DNA of 64,000 nt from Terriglobia bacterium (GTDB lineage: Bacteria; Acidobacteriota; Terriglobia; Terriglobales; Acidobacteriaceae), in the NCBI GenBank assembly GCA_020072645.1, contig JAIQGK010000012.1:496001-560000 (forward strand), read 5' to 3'. A program made the translations under genes and the position numbers. Below, piece by piece: positions 9,292 through 16,278 of the stretch. Each line of letters starts with the position of its first letter. Positions within the stretch are counted from its first letter, which is position 1. Under the pieces are notes generated by a model. That model did no database searches. It saw only the letters and a program-made list of their open reading frames with translations, and was not told where the DNA came from.

Positions 9292-10140
9292 TGCGTGTGC
9301 AAGGCAGCGAGTTGGAAGAAGGAAAGGCAGATGGCAGTCTGAGTGTGGAGAAGATGTGCCAGGTGGCGGTGGTGAGTCGGGCAGGTTACTACCGCAGCTA
9401 CGCCGAGCAGTGTCCGGACGAAGAAGAGATGATGGTGCGGGCGGTGATCCAGAAGATCGTGGTGGAGCATCGACGGCGCTACGGATACCGACGGGTATGG
9501 TTTGAGCTGAACCAGAAGATGGGAATGGTGGTGAATCACAAGCGGGTGCTGCGGCTGATGCGGGAAGACAATCTGCTGGCGCTGCAACGGAAGCAGTATG
9601 TGATGACCACCGATTCCAATCACAGCCTGGAGATAGCATTGAACCTGGCGCGGCACATGAAGCTGACAGCGGTAAACCAGTTATGGGTGTCCGATATCAC
9701 CTACATTCGCCTGCGCGAGCAGTTTGTGTATCTGGCATGAGTATGTAACACTGCTGGAGAAACACCAGATGGTGGCCAGCATGAGCCGAGCGGGCAATCC
9801 GTATGACAATGCTCGCTGTGAGCGGTTCATGCAGACGCTGAAGCAGGAAGAGATTCACGCCAGCGCGTATCGCGACCTGGAACATCTGCGGGAAAACCTG
9901 GGTGATTTCATCGAGCGTTACTACAACCGGAAACGGCTGCACTCGGCGCTGGGATACCGGACACCAGAAGAGTTTGAGCGCGAGCAGAGCCAAAACCAAG
10001 ACCAAAGTCTGAAGGTGGCTACAGTAATTTTGACCTTTGGGAAGGCTAATACATTACCGGGATCGGGGACGGGGACTCAAACGCCGTCCCCTTCCCCGAA
10101 CCCCAACCCCCTGCTGGAGAATAACGAGGGTGCATTATGA
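9291..10140 (+). pseudogene. IS3-family transposase OrfB (DDE integrase), broken by a deletion
   Basis: The first fragment (9291-9740) has the HTH_21-like region (RRRYGYRRVWFELNQ) and the first catalytic aspartate in WVSDITYIRLREQFVYLA, then a stop. Reading resumes in another frame at about 9736 with HEYVTLLEKHQMV, followed by GNPYDNARCERFMQTLKQEE, which holds the catalytic glutamate, and the usual YYNRKRLHSALGYRTPEEF end. The stretch that should lie between, including HSDRG with the second aspartate, is missing. Roughly 50 codons were lost with a frame change, so the DDE triad is incomplete. The normal frame ends in a Ser/Pro/Asn-rich tail to 10140. Confidence 0.88.
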
Positions 10141-10149
10141 CTCTATGGA

Positions 10150-10172
10150 CTGTCTCAATTCAGGGGTTCACC
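10150..10172 (+). repeat. Extra copy of the IS right-end repeat
   Basis: CTGTCTCA, five bases, then GGGGTTCACC, closely matching the outer right end (CTGTCTCA, five bases, GGGGTGCACC at 10203-10225). The two lie 52 bases apart in the same orientation. Confidence 0.65.
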
Positions 10173-10201
10173 ATTCACAATCACACGTGTGGGATAAATT
10201 T

Positions 10202-10228
10202 TCTGTCTCACCTCAGGGGTGCACCTCA
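10202..10228 (+). repeat. IS right terminal inverted repeat (outer copy)
   Basis: TCTGTCTCA, five bases, GGGGTGCACCTCA. Read in reverse complement it matches the left end including the terminal TG. Confidence 0.75.
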
Positions 10229-10254
10229 AAACTCACGCCAATTTGGGGTGGACT

Positions 10255-10306
10255 GGGATGAATGGGGAGGGGGTAGGGGAGGGTCCGGGTGTTAACCAAA
10301 GAGTAA
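10255..10306 (+). repeat. G-rich plus GTTAAC repeat, copy 1
   Basis: Starts GGGATGAA, continues with a G-run block (GGGGAGGGGGTAGGGG) and ends GTGTTAACCAAAGAGTAA. It aligns over its whole length with the copy at 10435-10489. Confidence 0.55.
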
Positions 10307-10434
10307 ATTTTTGCGGCAGGAGCGCAGGTTTCATGGTTGCCCGATACGGTGGCGGAGCAGATCCCTCCGATCCTCTTCGGCCGCTGAAGAAAACGCGGCC
10401 TCATTTACGGATCTGTCGGGATGGCAGGTCTATA

Positions 10435-10489
10435 GGGATGAAGTGCAGTGGATGGGGTAGAGAGGGTCGGAGTGTTAACTAAGGAGTGA
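10435..10489 (+). repeat. G-rich plus GTTAAC repeat, copy 2
   Basis: Starts GGGATGAA, has GGATGGGGTAGAGAGGGTC and ends GTGTTAACTAAGGAGTGA. Same orientation as copy 1, 180 bases downstream. Confidence 0.55.
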
Positions 10490-10748
10490 GACGCTGATCA
10501 GGAAAAAGGGCCTGAGAAAAGACCGCTGCCGAGGGCGGCGGTACCACACAAAAGTCGCCGGAACAGCAACTCGCAAGATCGAAAGGTTCGCTCATTCTTA
10601 TAAAAGGGCATAAAAGGGTAACCTGCAGGTTCGATCCCTGGAACTAAGGCTTTTTGAATCAGCTTTTAGGCGTAAGCACTGGCAGTTCAGCGTGCTAAAA
10701 TTTGAGTAACCCTTCGGCCCAAAGAGACATTCTGAAGAGACGATTCTA

Positions 10749-11423
10749 TTGATTGAGCTAGCGCCCTCCATATTGTCGGCGGATTTTGCCCACCTGGCAG
10801 ACCAGATCCAGGCGGTGGCGGAAGGCGGCGCAACCGTGCTGCACGTTGACGTAATGGACGGGCATTTTGTGCCGAATATTACGATTGGGCCTCCGGTGGT
10901 GGCCAGCGTGAGGAAGGTAACGAACCTGCCGCTGGATTGTCACTTGATGATTGAGAATCCTGACCAGTACATTCCGGCGTTTGTGGATGCCGGAGCGGAC
11001 TGGATTTCTGTGCATCAGGAAGCATGCGTGCACCTGAACAGGACGATTGAGCTGATCCGCAGCCATGGAGCGAACCCGGGAGTGGTGATCAATCCGGCAA
11101 CGCCGGTGGGCACGCTGGAAGAAGTGCTGGACATGGTGCATCACGTTCTGGTGATGTCAGTGAATCCGGGGTTTGGCGGGCAGAAATTTATTCCTTCGTC
11201 ACTGGAGAAGGTACGCAAGCTGGCGCTGATGCGCACGGCGCGCAATGCGAATTTCAGGATCGAGATTGACGGCGGCATGGCCCCGGACACGATTGGTCAG
11301 GCAGTGCGGGCGGGAGTCGAGGTATTGGTCGCCGGAAACGCCGTTTTTGGCAAGGGAAATCCCAGAGAGAACACGCAGCGCCTGCTGAAGCTGGCGACGG
11401 AAGCCACGCTGCAAAGAGTCTGA
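10749..11423 (+). CDS. rpe: Ribulose-phosphate 3-epimerase
   Basis: 224 residues, the usual length. TIM-barrel enzyme that interconverts ribulose-5-phosphate and xylulose-5-phosphate in the pentose phosphate pathway, in the cytoplasm. Motifs visible: LAPSILSADF at the N-terminus, HVDVMDGHFVPN with a metal-binding His and catalytic Asp, DCHLMIENP with another metal-binding His, VMSVNPGFGGQ for phosphate binding, and EIDGG with the second catalytic Asp. The start is taken as the TTG at 10749, giving (M)IELAPSIL; no ATG is suitably placed. GAAGAGACG about 10 bases upstream may be the ribosome site. Confidence 0.95.
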   Translation: MIELAPSILSADFAHLADQIQAVAEGGATVLHVDVMDGHFVPNITIGPPVVASVRKVTNLPLDCHLMIENPDQYIPAFVDAGADWISVHQEACVHLNRTIELIRSHGANPGVVINPATPVGTLEEVLDMVHHVLVMSVNPGFGGQKFIPSSLEKVRKLALMRTARNANFRIEIDGGMAPDTIGQAVRAGVEVLVAGNAVFGKGNPRENTQRLLKLATEATLQRV

Positions 11424-11478
11424 AGCTACAGTGCAACGAATGGGCCTGGAAAAACATTGGCCTTGGGATTGTTGTTGC

Positions 11479-11619
11479 GAAAGATCGTTGATTGAAAAGA
11501 TCGTGGCCAGCAAGACCCTTGATCGAGAAAGCTATTTGGCCAGTAAGAGCGTGGGTTCGTAAGGGCGCTGATTAGCAAGACCAGATTTGTAAAACCAGGT
11601 TTCGTAAGATCGTAGTTCC
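11479..11619. repeat. Degenerate ~16-bp tandem repeat, about nine units
   Basis: Units start G-N-AAG and follow one another every 14-18 bases: GAAAGATCGTTGATT, GAAAAGATCGTGGCCA, GCAAGACCCTTGATC, and so on to GTAAGATCGTAGTTCC. Consensus about GTAAGATCGTTGATTC. It fills most of the rpe-bamD gap, with GAGGTAGGTAA-ATG following at the bamD-like start. Confidence 0.6.
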
Positions 11620-11655
11620 GTTCAGAGCACGTCCTTAGAATTTTGAGGTAGGTAA

Positions 11656-12999
11656 ATGGTGCGAAAAATTCTTGTTTCAGCCGTGTTGGCCGGCGCAGTG
11701 CTGGCCTCAAGCGGATGCCATCACAAAGTCCAGAACCCCCTGGCGAACATTGATTCAAAGCAACCGGATAAGAGCTTGTTCGACCGCTCCATGGATTCAA
11801 TGAAAAAGGCGCGTTATCAGGAAGCCCGGACGCTGCTTGAGACACTGATCAATACGTATCCTGATTCCGAGTACATTGCGCGGGCCAAGCTAGCGCTGGG
11901 CGATGCGTGGTACAACGAAGGCGGCAAAGCGGCATGGCAGCAGGCCGAATCGGAATACAAGGACTTCCAGACGTTTTTCCCCAACCTGCCGGAAGCGTCA
12001 GAGGCGCAGTTGAAGATTGCGTCCATGCATTATCGCGAAATGGAAAAGCCGGACCGCGATTATGCCGAGGCGCAACGCGCGGCGGACGAGTATAAACAGC
12101 TAATCCAGCAATATCCTGACAGCCCGCTGGTGCCGCAGGCGAAGCAGAAACTGCGCGAGGTACAGGAAATCCTGGGAGAGCGCCAGTATCGCATCGCGCA
12201 CTTCTATTACCTGCGCGACAATCTGGCGGCCTCGCAGGCAAGGCTGCAATCGCTGACGGAATCCTACCCGCTCTACTCACAGTCCGATGAGGCGCTGTTT
12301 GAGCTGGGGAACATTTACGAAAAAGAAGCTGCTGGGCTGAGGAAGCAGAAGATGCCGGAAGCACAGAGGGAAAAGCTGGTCGCCCAATTTGAAAAGAAGG
12401 CGATTGACGCTTACTCCAGGATCATCACGCGCTATCCGGCAACAGACCGGGTGGGCGATGCCAAGCGACGTTTAGAGGCTTTGAAAGCCCCGATCCCGCA
12501 GCCTACGGCAGAAGCGCTGGCGGAGAGCAAGGCGGAAGAAGCGAGCCGCGAGAAGCTAAAGCTGGTAGCGAAACTGACCGGCAACTTCAAGAAGCATCCG
12601 AACGTTGCGCCCGCAACCAAAGTAGGCGAGCCCAATCTGCAGGATGAAACAGTAACAAGCGCGCCGGCAATCATCAATGACTTGAATCAACAGGTGAGCG
12701 GCGTGGCGCCCAGCAACAGTGTTGGAGTGCAGGCCGTAGGTACGGGAACGGGAACTCCGGATGCAAACGAGAAAGCGCCGGGCACTGCAGACACCACGCC
12801 AGCAGATGGAGCCGCTGCTAAACCAGCTCTGCCGCAGGTGAATGAGATTCAGAAGCCCGATCCGGCGTCGAGCAGCCAGACAACCGCGCAGGATGGCCAG
12901 GCGGCTGCGGACAAACAGGCAGCGCCGGTGGACCGCAAACAGGAATCCAGCAGCAAGAAAAAAGAGAAGAAGGGGCTGCGCAAGCTGATTCCGTTTTAA
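11656..12999 (+). CDS. bamD: BamD-like outer-membrane assembly lipoprotein with long C-terminal tail
   Basis: 447 residues. Signal peptide with lipobox LASSGC (lipidated Cys21), then tetratricopeptide-type helical repeats to about residue 260 (QEARTLLETLINTYPDSEYIARAKLALGDAWY; QQYPDSPLVPQAKQKL; YPLYSQSDEALFELGNIY), the layout of BamD/YfiO. BamD is the essential lipoprotein of the BAM complex, inserting beta-barrel proteins into the outer membrane. E. coli BamD is about 245 residues; the extra ~180 residues here are Ala/Gln/Pro/Lys-rich, probably disordered, and end in a basic patch (KKKEKKGLRKLIPF). Ribosome site GAGGTAGG precedes the ATG. The symbol rests on architecture; a different TPR lipoprotein is possible. 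Confidence 0.82.
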   Translation: MVRKILVSAVLAGAVLASSGCHHKVQNPLANIDSKQPDKSLFDRSMDSMKKARYQEARTLLETLINTYPDSEYIARAKLALGDAWYNEGGKAAWQQAESEYKDFQTFFPNLPEASEAQLKIASMHYREMEKPDRDYAEAQRAADEYKQLIQQYPDSPLVPQAKQKLREVQEILGERQYRIAHFYYLRDNLAASQARLQSLTESYPLYSQSDEALFELGNIYEKEAAGLRKQKMPEAQREKLVAQFEKKAIDAYSRIITRYPATDRVGDAKRRLEALKAPIPQPTAEALAESKAEEASREKLKLVAKLTGNFKKHPNVAPATKVGEPNLQDETVTSAPAIINDLNQQVSGVAPSNSVGVQAVGTGTGTPDANEKAPGTADTTPADGAAAKPALPQVNEIQKPDPASSSQTTAQDGQAAADKQAAPVDRKQESSSKKKEKKGLRKLIPF

Positions 13000-13258
13000 G
13001 CAGGGCGCTTGACTACCCTCTCACGGAACCCACAGGGGCTAGCACTTTTGGAATGCGCAGAATGCATGCCTCTGTTGGTTCTGAGGTAGTGTTCTGATTG
13101 ACTTCAAAGCTAATTATCAGTAAGTTAGCCCTGTTTCCCGCCTCATACAAGGGATGATGCGCCGGCGCGCGATTTTGGTTCGTCCGGATGTGGCATAGCC
13201 AGTGGCGCACTGATGACAGTTGATGCACGGCGCGCAGCTTTAAGAAGGTGTTTTTTAC

Positions 13259-14980
13259 GTGTCTTTAAGAATTCTATTTGCCGATGACAGCATGACTGCC
13301 CAGAACATGGGCAAGAAAATCCTTTCTGATGCGGGCTACGACGTGGTGGCTGTCAGCAACGGCGCGGCTGCCGTGAAGAAAATCGCCGAGCAGAAGCCCG
13401 ACATCATCATCCTTGACGTTTACATGCCGGGATATTCCGGGCTGGAAGTCTGCGAAAAAGTGCGCGGCTCTCTGGAGACAATGAAGACGCCGGTGCTGCT
13501 GACTGTCGGCAAGATGGAGCCGTACAAACCGGAAGACGCGAACCGCGTAAAGGCAGATGGCGTCATCATCAAGCCGTTTGAGGCCAGCGATCTGCTGGCA
13601 ATTATCAAGAAATTTGAAGAGCGCATTGGGCAGATGCCGGCGCCGCCGATAGTGCAACAGGCTGCGCGCGCGGAGGTTCAATACCAAGAAGATACGAGCG
13701 CAGCGGTTGAACACCTAGACCACAATTCCATGGGCAAACCCAGCTCACAGCCGATGGTGGAAGTGCCAGATCATATGGCTGGCGCCGCCGCGTTCAACGA
13801 TATGCTGGGAGCAGATTCCTCTATAGCGCCGCAGCATTTTGGCGTGAGCAGCCCCGCGGCAACATTTGAAACGTCGGTAATTGTGCCTGCTCCGCCGATT
13901 CCCACAGCAGACTACGAGCTGCCTGGTGGATGGAAAGAAGAAGCAAGACCGGAACCCGCTGCCGTTGCGCCTGCTGCGGAGCCCGAACCTGAAATCACCG
14001 CCACGCCGGTAGAAGTTGCGCCTGAACCGGTTGCCGCTGAAGTGGAACCGGAAACAGTGGCAATGGAGCCGCTTGCTGATCCGGAAACAAATGCAATGCC
14101 GATGGAAGCCGCTGAGGCTTCGTCCGCTGCGGCTGTGGAGCCCGCGCATCCGCAATTTATACCCGTCTACAAGGAACCGGAGCCGCAACCACAAGCAGAC
14201 GCGGCTTCTTACGAAGTTTTGCCAACGGCTGCACCGCCTACCGGTGAAATAGAGATTCCGCGCGAACCGGAGTTGCAGGAAACGGCTGATGAAACCACAC
14301 GAGCTACCGTGGCTGACCGAGTCGAACCCGGATTGCTGTCGACACTTGAATCAGTTGCTGACGCTGCAAGAAAGGCAGCCTCCGAGGAACATCCGGCTTA
14401 TCATCCAAACGCCGCAGCCCAGGAAGCGCCTTCAGCAGCCGCAATGGAAGTTGCCTCTACCGCTGGCGAACAGTCTCCGATCTCGGCAGCGACAGCGGAG
14501 GTCAGCGATGCAGATTTTGAAGCGCGTGTGGCAGCCGCGATGGCTGCTTATAGCCACGCCACCGCCCCGGTTGAAGTGCATGAAAGTCCGGTAGTGGCGC
14601 CGGTAGAAATTCAGCCTGAACCGCCGGCCCCTGCGGCCCCGGTGTCTGAGGCAAGGCCAGTAGAAGAAGCAGTGCCCTCGTTCGAATATCGTCCGCCAGT
14701 GCGCATTGCCGAGCCTGTGGAGATGGCTCCTGCGGCCTCTGTTGAAAGCATAGCGGCTGTTCCAGAGAGCATCGATCCGCCTTTGGCTTCGGCGCATGAA
14801 GCCATGACTCATCAGGTGCATGAAGCTGTTACGTCCGGCGTGGAAGCTGCGGCTGTTGCAGCAGCAACGGAAACCGGAGCAGAACACCATAACATCGCCC
14901 AGGCCGTGCATCGCGTGATGGAGCGGCTGAAGCCGGAATTGGTGGAAGAAATCATGCGCGAGCTGCGGTCAAAGAAATAA
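13259..14980 (+). CDS. Receiver-domain protein with very long Ala/Pro/Glu-rich linker
   Basis: 573 residues, GTG start. Residues 4-120 are a response-regulator receiver domain: acidic pair D9/D10, phosphoacceptor D53 in ILDVYMPG, T82 in LLTVG and K105 in IIKPF. Residues ~135-530 are low-complexity (repeated PEPE, AAVEP, PVEVAPE) and likely disordered. The last ~35 residues form a compact helical end (HNIAQAVHRVMERLKPELVEEIMRELRSKK region), probably a docking or oligomerisation element. There is no DNA-binding or enzymatic output domain and no adjacent kinase, so the output is likely protein-protein contact, as in polarity or motility regulators. A terminator follows at 15004. Confidence 0.8.
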   Translation: MSLRILFADDSMTAQNMGKKILSDAGYDVVAVSNGAAAVKKIAEQKPDIIILDVYMPGYSGLEVCEKVRGSLETMKTPVLLTVGKMEPYKPEDANRVKADGVIIKPFEASDLLAIIKKFEERIGQMPAPPIVQQAARAEVQYQEDTSAAVEHLDHNSMGKPSSQPMVEVPDHMAGAAAFNDMLGADSSIAPQHFGVSSPAATFETSVIVPAPPIPTADYELPGGWKEEARPEPAAVAPAAEPEPEITATPVEVAPEPVAAEVEPETVAMEPLADPETNAMPMEAAEASSAAAVEPAHPQFIPVYKEPEPQPQADAASYEVLPTAAPPTGEIEIPREPELQETADETTRATVADRVEPGLLSTLESVADAARKAASEEHPAYHPNAAAQEAPSAAAMEVASTAGEQSPISAATAEVSDADFEARVAAAMAAYSHATAPVEVHESPVVAPVEIQPEPPAPAAPVSEARPVEEAVPSFEYRPPVRIAEPVEMAPAASVESIAAVPESIDPPLASAHEAMTHQVHEAVTSGVEAAAVAAATETGAEHHNIAQAVHRVMERLKPELVEEIMRELRSKK

Positions 14981-15003
14981 GCGCAACAATCCTGTGTTCC
15001 TGA

Positions 15004-15028
15004 AGCGGCGTCTCTGGCGTCGCTTTTT
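15004..15028 (+). terminator. Intrinsic terminator after the receiver-domain gene
   Basis: AGCGGCG (15004-15010), seven-base loop, CGTCGCT (15018-15024), then a T-run (TTTTT). Confidence 0.7.
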
Positions 15029-15167
15029 GCATTTCAGTGCTCCATGCATGAGCGGGTTGCCTTTAAGCAGCAGCTCTGGCGCAATTCTTGCCACAACAGC
15101 GCATCGCGGCATGGAATCTAACTTCACAGACCAGAATTCGATGGCGCAGTGAAGGGAGAAAAGATTT

Positions 15168-16097
15168 ATGCGGAGCATTTTGAGGGCTTCAATTTTAAAA
15201 TCCGGGGCGGTGGCTGTGATGTTCATTGTGGGACTGGGAATTTCCCAGGCACAGTCGATGCCGCCAGGATCGTATCAACAAACTTGCAGGAACATTGATT
15301 TTCACGATGACGTCCTGATGGCAAACTGCCAGGATTCCGGCGGACGCTGGCAAAGCGCTCTGCTACGCGACGTGCAAAGCTGCCGCAGCGACATTATTAA
15401 CGACGATGGCGCTTTGCGGTGCAGCAGAAGCGGCGGAGTTAACGGCGGCGTTGCTGCGGGACTTCCGGGCGGTTCTTACACGCAGTCCTGCCAGGATGTG
15501 CATGCAAGCGGTGACGACCTGCACGCCCGTTGCCCAACATCAAATGGCGACTGGAAAGATACCAAGCTGGACGACTACAACAAATGCCGTGGCGAAATAG
15601 TGAATGATAACGGCAAGCTGCGCTGCGTTTCGGGCGTTTATGGCGGGCCGGGCGTGCCTGTGGGTGGTTATCAGGGCTATCCATCGGCGGCCGGCGGCTT
15701 TACCGGCTCATATACCCAGACCTGCAAGGACATCAAGAGCCATGGCGATGATCTTGAAGCACGTTGCAAGACCGTAAACGGCGATTGGAACAATAGCAAG
15801 CTCGATGATTACCGGAAATGCAAGGGACAAATCATCAATGACGATGGCAACCTGAAATGCGTGGCTGCTGGATACGGAATCGGACGTGGCGGTTATCCGG
15901 CAGGCACCTATCAGCAGGGAAACTTTCCGGCAGGTTCTTACACGCAGTCATGCGACAGCATTCACATCGATGGTGACGACCTGAAGGCCCACTGCCAGAC
16001 CAGGGATGGTGGATCGCGAGACGCCAAGCTGGATGACTTCCAAAAGTGCAAAAGTGACATCATTAATGATGATGGCCGCTTGCGCTGCGAACGGTAA
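15168..16097 (+). CDS. Secreted protein with four cyanovirin-N-like (CVNH) modules
   Basis: 309 residues. Signal peptide to about residue 29 (VGLGISQAQS), then four homologous ~52-residue modules at 34-85, 102-153, 180-231 and 256-307. Each runs PGSY-x-Q-(T/S)C at the start, GDDL-x-A-x-C, G-x-W, LDD-x-x-x-C and IxNDDGxLxC at the end. The pattern matches the half-domain module of cyanovirin-N (SQTC...GSxL...C...NxDGxL), a mannose-binding lectin in which two modules make one fold. Gly/Pro-rich linkers of 16-26 residues separate the modules. Each module has four cysteines, suggesting disulfides outside the cytoplasm. Likely an extracellular glycan binder; the ligand is not shown. Single gene between terminators. 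Confidence 0.85.
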   Translation: MRSILRASILKSGAVAVMFIVGLGISQAQSMPPGSYQQTCRNIDFHDDVLMANCQDSGGRWQSALLRDVQSCRSDIINDDGALRCSRSGGVNGGVAAGLPGGSYTQSCQDVHASGDDLHARCPTSNGDWKDTKLDDYNKCRGEIVNDNGKLRCVSGVYGGPGVPVGGYQGYPSAAGGFTGSYTQTCKDIKSHGDDLEARCKTVNGDWNNSKLDDYRKCKGQIINDDGNLKCVAAGYGIGRGGYPAGTYQQGNFPAGSYTQSCDSIHIDGDDLKAHCQTRDGGSRDAKLDDFQKCKSDIINDDGRLRCER

Positions 16098-16112
16098 ATA
16101 GGGAGTAATCTG

Positions 16113-16167
16113 AAATCGCGCGATCAGCAATTAGTGGCAGGATTTGCTGTTTGCGCGATTTTCTTTT
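16113..16167 (+). terminator. Terminator after the CVNH gene
   Basis: AAATCGCGC (16113-16121) pairs with GCGCGATTT (16153-16161), with an inner CAGCAA/TTGCTG stem, followed by TCTTTTT. Confidence 0.75.
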
Positions 16168-16278
16168 TAACGTCAGGCCTCTTTCTCTTGGTTCGACAAT
16201 AAATCGCTGCAATTCGCCGACGGTTGCTCACATCCGCATTGCGCCTGTAATATCGAAGATTAGCTCCTTACGGCGCAC

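Larger units (their letters stand above)
8888..10228 (+). mobile_element. IS3-family insertion sequence, inactivated by internal deletion
   Basis: 1,341 bases bounded by ends TGTGCTGCACCCC (left) and, inverted, TGAGGTGCACCCC (right), each followed inward by five variable bases and TGAGACAGA. It holds orfA (HTH plus leucine zipper) and a broken orfB (DDE integrase). The TG...CA ends and two-ORF layout fit IS3. No target-site duplication is seen at these borders. A second copy of the right-end repeat lies 52 bases inside (10150-10172), so the true right end may be either. The element should be unable to transpose itself. Confidence 0.85.
10229..10748. other. Intergenic region with paired G-rich repeats, no gene
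   Basis: 520 bases. It holds two imperfect copies of a repeat of about 53 bases (10255-10306, 10435-10489). Between them lies unremarkable sequence with only small, poorly coded ORFs. At 10621-10640 GGTTCGATCC inside a short stem looks like a tRNA T-arm, but no matching 5' half is found. The rpe promoter should lie at the right end. Confidence 0.5.

Noticed and set aside
8889-9740. 283-codon frame covering the IS from its left end
   Set aside because: The part before 9291 overlaps orfA in another frame and has low-complexity Gly/Ser content; only the section from 9291 is OrfB.
10219-10482. 87-codon ORF right of the IS
   Set aside because: Made mostly of the G-rich repeats (Gly/Arg-rich translation), with no ribosome site.
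10621-10650. tRNA-like T-arm (GGTTCGATCC in a short stem)
   Set aside because: No acceptor 5' strand, D-arm or anticodon arm fits upstream, and one stem pair is G-G; at best a tRNA 3' remnant.
12720-14900. Low-complexity repeats in the bamD-like tail and receiver-protein linker as possible CRISPR or minisatellite
   Set aside because: Irregular Ala/Pro/Glu coding sequence without constant repeat and spacer lengths.
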